From: Spirochaetota bacterium
GTDB lineage: Bacteria > Spirochaetota > Spirochaetia > DSM-27196 > PWMO01
Reading direction: 5' to 3'
NCBI GenBank assembly: GCA_009908925.1
Contig: JAAAOH010000154.1
Coordinates: forward strand, 1 to 10,997
DNA length: 10,997 nt
Made by a program: the position numbers and the translations under genes. This document shows positions 6,513 through 10,997 of the stretch, one piece after another. Every line of letters starts with the position of its first letter. Position 1 is the stretch's first letter. The notes beneath the pieces are model-generated. The model had not been told where the DNA came from and did no database searches. It saw only the letters and a list, made by a program, of their open reading frames with translations.

Positions 6513-8966
6513 ATGGCAAAAAAGCTCCATCAGACCCAACCACTTCAAGCATCGAGCGAAGATGCGCCTATTGCAATTTACGCCGAGAAAGAGCTCAACG
6601 CCGATGCCGTGCATTTCGGCATAACGGGTGAGGAGATGGCACGCCTCGATACCGAGGCCGAGACTTTCGACGTTATCGGACAGCCGCGGGCACTCGAGGC
6701 GCTTCACATGGGCCTGGAGATGCAGAGTAAGGGCTACAATGTGTTCGTCACCGGCATGCCCGGCACCGGCAAACGCACCGCAGTCACCAAGATCATCGAG
6801 TCCTATCGAGACGATCTCTCGCGCCTGCGGGACATCGTTTTCGTGTACAACTTCAGGAACCCCGACCGACCCCGGGTCCTCTATTTCGACCCCGGTGAGA
6901 GCCGCGTGTTCCGCCAGACCCTCATGGATATCGTCGCCGGCGTGCGGCGCCGAATCATGATGCTCTCCGACAGCCACAACTTCAAGCGAAAGCGCGATCG
7001 GCTCGTGACCCAGGCCGAAGGCCAGGCCAATGCGGCCCTGCGCGAGTTCGAAGGCAAGCTCGAGCAGGAGGGCTTCAACATTGTCCAGCGACGCGGAGAA
7101 GAGGCCGAGGAAACCGATCTCGCCCCGGTGTACGAGGGCGAGACAACCAGCTTCGAGGACCTCCAGCAGCGGGTGAAGCTCGGTGAGCTCGACGACGACG
7201 CCTGGCACCGCATGCGGGAGAAATACTACCGCTACCTCGACGAGCTCAACCAAATCTTTCAGCGGCTCGACTCTCAGCGGGACCAGGTGGAGGACAGCCT
7301 TCGTGATCTCCGCGTACGCGAGGTCTCGCCCGAGCTCGACAGAGACATCCGGGAGCTCAAACAGCAGTACCCCGATGAGCGCATCACCGCCTATCTCGAC
7401 GATCTGCGCGAGGACATCCTGCGCCATCTCGACTGGTTCACCGGGTTCGGCGAGGAGGACCACGGCGATCCCTCGGACTTCGAGCGCTACCAGATAAACA
7501 TCGTCGTCGATCATGGCGATACGAAACGCGCCCCGGTCGTCTACGAGACCAATCCCGACTACCACCGCCTCTTCGGCACCCAGGAGTACGCCCAGGAATC
7601 CGGCGGCGAGATCAAGAGCGGGTTCATGTACCTCAGAGCCGGCGCCATGCTGCAGGCATCCGGCGGCTTTCTCATCCTGCGGGGTGACGATCTGCTCACG
7701 CAGGAGGAGCTGTGGAACACCCTCAAGCGCGCACTCGACACGGGAACCACCGAAGTGCGATCCGGTTCCGGGGGCACGCCCGTGCCCTCGGGCTTCCTCA
7801 AGCCCGAGGCGGTGAAGATCTCGGTGAAGGTGATCATCCTCGGCAGCGAGCACCTCTACGACCTGCTCTTCAACCACGACGAGGAGTTCGGCAAGCTCTT
7901 CAAGGTACCAGCCGAGTTCGACGCATCGATGCCGCGCAACGACCATACCACCCGGGAATACATCAGCTTCATCCGTCTGATCGAGACCGAGGAAAAGCTG
8001 CTGCCGACCGCACGCGACGCGGTTGCCGCCGTCGTGGAGTACGGGGTACGGATGTCGGAGTTCAGGGATCGACTGAGCACGCGGTTCTCAATGGTCGCCG
8101 ATCTCCTGCGTGAGGCGAACTACTGGGCCCGCAAGGCATCGCGGGAGGAGATCGACCGGGGCGCCGTGGAACAGGCGGTCGCCAAGCGCATGTACTTCTC
8201 GAACCTGCCCGAAGAGAAGATCGATGATCAGATCGTTTCCGGGGAGCTTCTCATATCCGTGAACGACCGTGCCGTGGGACGGATCAACGGGCTCGCCATC
8301 GTGGATCGCGGGTACTACTCCTTTGCCCGGCCCATCCTGATCACTGCCCGAACGGCGCCGGGTGACGCCGGTATCGTGAATATCGAGCGCGAGGCCGGAC
8401 TCTCCGGGGAAATTCACGACAAGGGCGTATACATCCTCGAGGGCTTCCTCCATTCCAAGTACGCCCGTACGTTCCCGCTGTCCATACACGCGAGTGTAGC
8501 CTTCGAGCAGTCCTACGTGGAAGTCGACGGCGACTCCGCCTCGTCTCCCGAGGTCTATGTGCTGCTTTCGGCAATCGCCGAGGTGCCCCTGCGACAGGAC
8601 ATTGCAGTGACCGGCTCGGTGAATCAGATGGGCCAGATACAGCCGGTCGGTGGTATCAGCGAGAAAATCGAGGGCTTTTTCGCGGTATGCAAGAAGGTCG
8701 GCCTCACCGGCCGCCAGGGCGTCATAATGCCCCGACAGAACCAGCCGAATCTCGTCCTCAACCGCGAGGTGCAGAACGCCGTCGACGCGGGTGATTTCCA
8801 TATTTACTCCATCGAGACCATCGATGAGGGGATGGAGATCCTCACCGGTCTGCCGGCCGGCTCACCCACCCGGGACGGCGGATTCGAGGCGGGCAGCATA
8901 AACGCCCGGGTGTCGCGGCGGCTGCGCGAGATGGCGCATCAGGTCAAGAACTTCGGCGACAAGTAG
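6513..8966 (+). CDS. Lon-family ATP-dependent protease (LonB/YcbZ-like, AAA_32 plus Lon proteolytic domain), 817 aa
   Basis: This cytoplasmic machine would unfold proteins with ATP and degrade them with a Ser-Lys dyad. Visible in order are: a Walker A GMPGTGKR (81-88); a long helical, charged insertion (about 150-310); a Walker-B-like GGFLILRGDDLL (384-395); the AAA lid with R and F rich helices (about 505-545); and a C-terminal Lon protease domain (about 570-780). In the protease domain Ser675 in VDGDSASSPE and Lys718 in GGISEKIEG are the expected dyad. There is no N-terminal substrate domain of LonA type and no membrane helix, so it belongs with YcbZ/Lon-2-type soluble members. ATG 6513 was chosen because the upstream frame overlaps nif3 and its promoter; the ribosome site is poor. 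It is divergent from nif3 and shares a 114-base promoter gap with it. Confidence 0.93.
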   Translation: MAKKLHQTQPLQASSEDAPIAIYAEKELNADAVHFGITGEEMARLDTEAETFDVIGQPRALEALHMGLEMQSKGYNVFVTGMPGTGKRTAVTKIIESYRDDLSRLRDIVFVYNFRNPDRPRVLYFDPGESRVFRQTLMDIVAGVRRRIMMLSDSHNFKRKRDRLVTQAEGQANAALREFEGKLEQEGFNIVQRRGEEAEETDLAPVYEGETTSFEDLQQRVKLGELDDDAWHRMREKYYRYLDELNQIFQRLDSQRDQVEDSLRDLRVREVSPELDRDIRELKQQYPDERITAYLDDLREDILRHLDWFTGFGEEDHGDPSDFERYQINIVVDHGDTKRAPVVYETNPDYHRLFGTQEYAQESGGEIKSGFMYLRAGAMLQASGGFLILRGDDLLTQEELWNTLKRALDTGTTEVRSGSGGTPVPSGFLKPEAVKISVKVIILGSEHLYDLLFNHDEEFGKLFKVPAEFDASMPRNDHTTREYISFIRLIETEEKLLPTARDAVAAVVEYGVRMSEFRDRLSTRFSMVADLLREANYWARKASREEIDRGAVEQAVAKRMYFSNLPEEKIDDQIVSGELLISVNDRAVGRINGLAIVDRGYYSFARPILITARTAPGDAGIVNIEREAGLSGEIHDKGVYILEGFLHSKYARTFPLSIHASVAFEQSYVEVDGDSASSPEVYVLLSAIAEVPLRQDIAVTGSVNQMGQIQPVGGISEKIEGFFAVCKKVGLTGRQGVIMPRQNQPNLVLNREVQNAVDAGDFHIYSIETIDEGMEILTGLPAGSPTRDGGFEAGSINARVSRRLREMAHQVKNFGDK

Positions 8967-9011
8967 GCCCGGCCACCCGGGGCCCGCGTCTCCGGACCGG
9001 CAGACCACCGG

Positions 9012-9028
9012 CGCCGCGTGCAGCGGCG
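9012..9028 (+). terminator. Stem-loop after the Lon-like gene (possible terminator)
   Basis: CGCCGC (9012-9017) pairs with GCGGCG (9023-9028) around a five-base loop and is followed by GTTTCTT. It lies 45 bases after the protease stop and just before the next promoter. The T run is short and interrupted, so termination may be weak. Confidence 0.4.
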
Positions 9029-9033
9029 GTTTC

Positions 9034-9061
9034 TTGACATTGATAGATTGCCTCATATACT
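9034..9061 (+). promoter_or_regulatory. Strong sigma-70-type promoter of the ATPase-HDOD gene
   Basis: A perfect TTGACA (9034-9039), a 16-base spacer and TATACT (9056-9061, 5/6) place the transcript start near 9068. This shows that the open frame upstream of 9099 is not translated. Confidence 0.75.
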
Positions 9062-9098
9062 GGGAGCAAGAGATACAGTGCCGCCGGAGTGTTGCAGC

Positions 9099-10625
9099 AT
9101 GCCCCAGAAAGCCGACGAAGAAAAAGTCCTCAAGGCAGCCCGCAGTTCGATCCCCCTTACCGTGAAGTCGTACACCCTTCCGAGAGAGACCGAAGAGTAT
9201 CTCGAGCAGATTCTCTTTCTCTTCCTCAGGGAAATGGGACAGGAACAGCTCAAAGACGCCCTCTCCTATTGCTTGCGAGAGATCGCGGTAAATGCGAAGA
9301 AGGCAAACACCAAGCGGGTGTACTTTCAGGAGCGCGGCCTCGATCTCCTCGATGATGATGATTATCAGGAGGGCATGCAGCAGTTCAAACAGGACACCCT
9401 CGAGAACATCTCCCACTACCTGCAGAGGCAGAAAGAGGAGGGACTCTACGTCAAGGTCGTCTTTCATGCACGGGGTCGCGTTCTGCATCTTTACGTGATC
9501 AACAACACGATGATCACCAAGAAGGAACAGATCCGGGTATACGATCGTATCGCGCGCTCGCGGGCATTCAACAGCCTCGAGGAGGCGCTGACGACCGTGC
9601 TCGACGACTCCGAGGGTGCCGGCCTCGGCATCGTCATCCTGGTTCTCATGCTGAAGAAAATCGGCCTCGACGAGGACGCCTTCGACATCGACGCACGGGA
9701 CGGAGAGACGGTCGCCCGCGTCAGCATCCCGATGTCGCAGGTTCGCCTCGAGAGCCTCGACATGATCTCCCAGCGGATCGTGTCGGAGATCGAGGCGCTC
9801 CCCCGCTTTCCGGAGAACATTGTCGCGCTGCAGAAGATGATCGAGGACCCCAACTCCGAGATCGCCGAGATCGCACGGCAGGTCAGCACCGACCCCTCCC
9901 TCACCGCCGACCTCCTGAAACTGGTGAACTCCGCCCAGTTCATGCTGCCGAAGAAAGTCGACAATATCGTCGAGGCGGTGAAAATGGTCGGCATGCGGGG
10001 TCTGCGCAACCTCCTGTTCTTCCACGGCACACAGAAAATCCTCGGCAACGAGACCACGGAGACCAAACGGCTGTGGGAGCACTCTTACCGCACCGCGTTC
10101 TACGCCTACCAGCTCGCCCGCAGTGTGACCCGTAAGAAAGAGATCCTCGACGACGTCTATGTCGGTGGAATTCTCCATGACATGGGCAAGATCATCTTCT
10201 CCTCGGTGCATCCCGAGCTCATCGAGAAGATACACGGGTTCTGTCGGGAGAAGGGCATACAGGAAGAGATCTTCGAGGACCTCGCAGCAGGGCTCAACCA
10301 CTCGGAGATCGGGGCGATGATTGCCGAGAAGTGGAACTTCCCCGACGCCCTCGTTGCCGCCATCAAGTATCATCACACCCCGACGACCGCGCCGATGGAG
10401 TTTCGCGACGTTGTGTTCACGGTATACCTCGCCAACGGTCTCACCCATTACGGGGAGAAAACGCTGGGTATCGATCAGCTCGAGCCCGCCGTGCTGAAGT
10501 ACTTCAACATCGGCAGCGAGGCTCAACTCGGGCAGATCGAGCAGAAACTCGATACGGCCTTCGACAAAGCGAACGCCCGTATGTACGAAAGGGTGAGCAC
10601 CGGCAACGCAAGCCAGAGTGCGTAG
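9099..10625 (+). CDS. GHKL ATPase-HDOD fusion signalling protein, 508 aa
   Basis: Two domains can be read. Residues about 35-212 look like a histidine-kinase-type (GHKL) ATP-binding fold: an N-box-like REIAVNAKKANTKR (E61, N65) and a G-box EGAGLGIVI (172-180), with no phospho-acceptor or membrane segment. Residues about 225-430 form an HDOD domain: LPRFPENIVAL at its start, DPSLTADLLKLVNSAQF (265-281), then HD-type residues H328, H360-D361 (LHDMGK), H401 and H425-H426. HDOD proteins are signalling or regulatory modules, and most have no proven catalytic activity; here the metal-binding-type His/Asp set looks kept. The start is ATG 9099 with GGAG nine bases upstream. The longer frame from 9018 spans the promoter. 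It is transcribed alone, with 83 bases before the next gene. Partner and output are unknown. Confidence 0.88.
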   Translation: MPQKADEEKVLKAARSSIPLTVKSYTLPRETEEYLEQILFLFLREMGQEQLKDALSYCLREIAVNAKKANTKRVYFQERGLDLLDDDDYQEGMQQFKQDTLENISHYLQRQKEEGLYVKVVFHARGRVLHLYVINNTMITKKEQIRVYDRIARSRAFNSLEEALTTVLDDSEGAGLGIVILVLMLKKIGLDEDAFDIDARDGETVARVSIPMSQVRLESLDMISQRIVSEIEALPRFPENIVALQKMIEDPNSEIAEIARQVSTDPSLTADLLKLVNSAQFMLPKKVDNIVEAVKMVGMRGLRNLLFFHGTQKILGNETTETKRLWEHSYRTAFYAYQLARSVTRKKEILDDVYVGGILHDMGKIIFSSVHPELIEKIHGFCREKGIQEEIFEDLAAGLNHSEIGAMIAEKWNFPDALVAAIKYHHTPTTAPMEFRDVVFTVYLANGLTHYGEKTLGIDQLEPAVLKYFNIGSEAQLGQIEQKLDTAFDKANARMYERVSTGNASQSA

Positions 10626-10678
10626 CCGCGTTTCGCACGTCGGGCCTTGACGACAGTCGCTTTATATAGTAATTTCCA

Positions 10679-10696
10679 TATGTAATTCAATACATA
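10679..10696. promoter_or_regulatory. AT-rich inverted repeat in the glutaredoxin leader
   Basis: TATGTA (10679-10684) and TACATA (10691-10696) form a perfect six-base inverted repeat with a six-base centre, just before the ribosome site GGAGAG (10698-10703). It lies in an unusually AT-rich island (about 10661-10696). It could be an operator or a leader hairpin. The nearby TTGACG (10647-10652) and TATAGT (10665-10670) are only 12 bases apart, so the promoter itself is unclear. Confidence 0.3.
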
Positions 10697-10708
10697 CGGA
10701 GAGAACTG

Positions 10709-10942
10709 ATGGCCATAAAGATCTATACGACGCCGACCTGTTCGCACTGCAACGCCGCGAAGAAGTACTTCCGGGAAAACCGAATTTCCTTCACCGAGTA
10801 CAACGTCGCCCGCGATATGCGTCGGGCCGACGAGATGGTCAAGAAGTCCGGACAAATGGGTGTCCCGGTGATCGATGTCAATGGTAAAGTGATCGTAGGG
10901 TTCAACAGACCCGAACTCGAACGGGCACTGAAGAGGGCATAG
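10709..10942 (+). CDS. Glutaredoxin-like thiol-redox protein, 77 aa
   Basis: A minimal thioredoxin-fold protein that would exchange disulfides with target proteins or with a reductase in the cytoplasm. It has the two-cysteine active site TCSHC (C11, C14) after the first strand, the cis-proline segment GVPVIDV (P53), and a C-terminal GF..PELERAL helix as in NrdH/YruB-type glutaredoxin-like proteins. The size is typical of this short class. The CSHC centre differs from the CPYC of classic glutaredoxins and the CVQC of NrdH, so the electron donor cannot be named. ATG 10709 follows GGAGAG by five bases. The next gene starts one base after its TAG, so both are probably one operon. Gene and fold are sure; the partner is not. 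Confidence 0.93.
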   Translation: MAIKIYTTPTCSHCNAAKKYFRENRISFTEYNVARDMRRADEMVKKSGQMGVPVIDVNGKVIVGFNRPELERALKRA

Positions 10943-10943
10943 T

Positions 10944-10997
10944 ATGGCGACGCATCACACGAAGGTTACGCATCGCGAGGGGATGTCGTTCGACGGC
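10944..10997 (+). CDS. Start of a second gene, possibly an OsmC-family protein (runs off the right edge)
   Basis: An ATG at 10944 begins 18 in-frame codons up to the window end, one base after the glutaredoxin-like stop and six bases after GAGGG (10933-10937). The N-terminus has the pattern V.HREGMSFDG, which resembles the first strand of OsmC/Ohr-type peroxide-related proteins. That fits a thiol-redox pair, but so few residues cannot prove it. The gene itself is well supported by its ribosome site and coupling; the family name is a guess. Confidence 0.55.
   Translation, partial: MATHHTKVTHREGMSFDG

Noticed and set aside
6495..7946. A 483-aa minus-strand open frame
   Set aside because: It is antisense to the Walker A and helical region of the Lon-like protease; long reverse frames are expected in DNA of this GC content.
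9018..9098. N-terminal extension of the HDOD protein by 27 residues
   Set aside because: A strong promoter (TTGACA/TATACT) lies inside it, so it is not transcribed from that promoter.
9352..9363. GATGATGATGAT short tandem repeat
   Set aside because: It is coding sequence for part of an Asp run in the HDOD protein; too short to be a regulatory or variable repeat of note.
8862..10526. A 554-aa minus-strand open frame
   Set aside because: It is the mirror of the ATPase-HDOD gene, has no family pattern, and crosses the HDOD promoter and the end of the protease gene.

Overview
The window is a gene-dense, GC-rich bacterial chromosome segment with no mobile element, CRISPR array, phage gene or long repeat. 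It most likely comes from a free-living, high-GC spirochaete of the Spirochaeta/Alkalispirochaeta/Treponema lineage. This rests on the gene set: an AddB-like nuclease/helicase subunit with the N-terminal style I associate with spirochaetes, lspA followed by a small two-helix membrane protein, a large unrecognised coiled-coil protein and an ATPase-HDOD fusion. Taxonomy is inference, since no rRNA or marker gene is present.

Left part (1-3122). A truncated AddB-like recombination/repair gene runs leftward off the edge. Divergent from it is a 75-aa protein of unknown function, then a well-formed tRNA-Ala(GGC) with its own TTGACA promoter. Thirty bases after the tRNA comes a 553-aa protein of unknown function with an acidic N-terminus, a central coiled coil and a Trp/Tyr-rich C-terminal module.

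Middle (3258-6398). A stand-alone acyl-CoA dehydrogenase with a C-terminal extension faces a three-gene leftward operon: a Nif3/DUF34 metal protein, lspA (lipoprotein signal peptidase) and a 92-aa membrane protein that overlaps the lspA stop. The operon promoter is near consensus and lies so close to the nif3 ATG that the mRNA is probably leaderless.

Right part (6513-10997). Divergent from nif3 is a large Lon-family ATP-dependent protease (AAA plus Lon-type Ser/Lys proteolytic domain). It is followed by a separately promoted signalling protein that joins a GHKL (histidine-kinase-type) ATPase domain to an HDOD/HD domain. Last comes a glutaredoxin-like protein tightly coupled to the first codons of what may be an OsmC-type protein, suggesting a small thiol-redox unit.

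Most of the window is ordinary housekeeping DNA. The items most worth following are the GHKL-HDOD fusion, the unrecognised 553-aa protein, the leaderless nif3 promoter and the lspA-linked small membrane protein. All gaps between genes are shorter than 140 bases.
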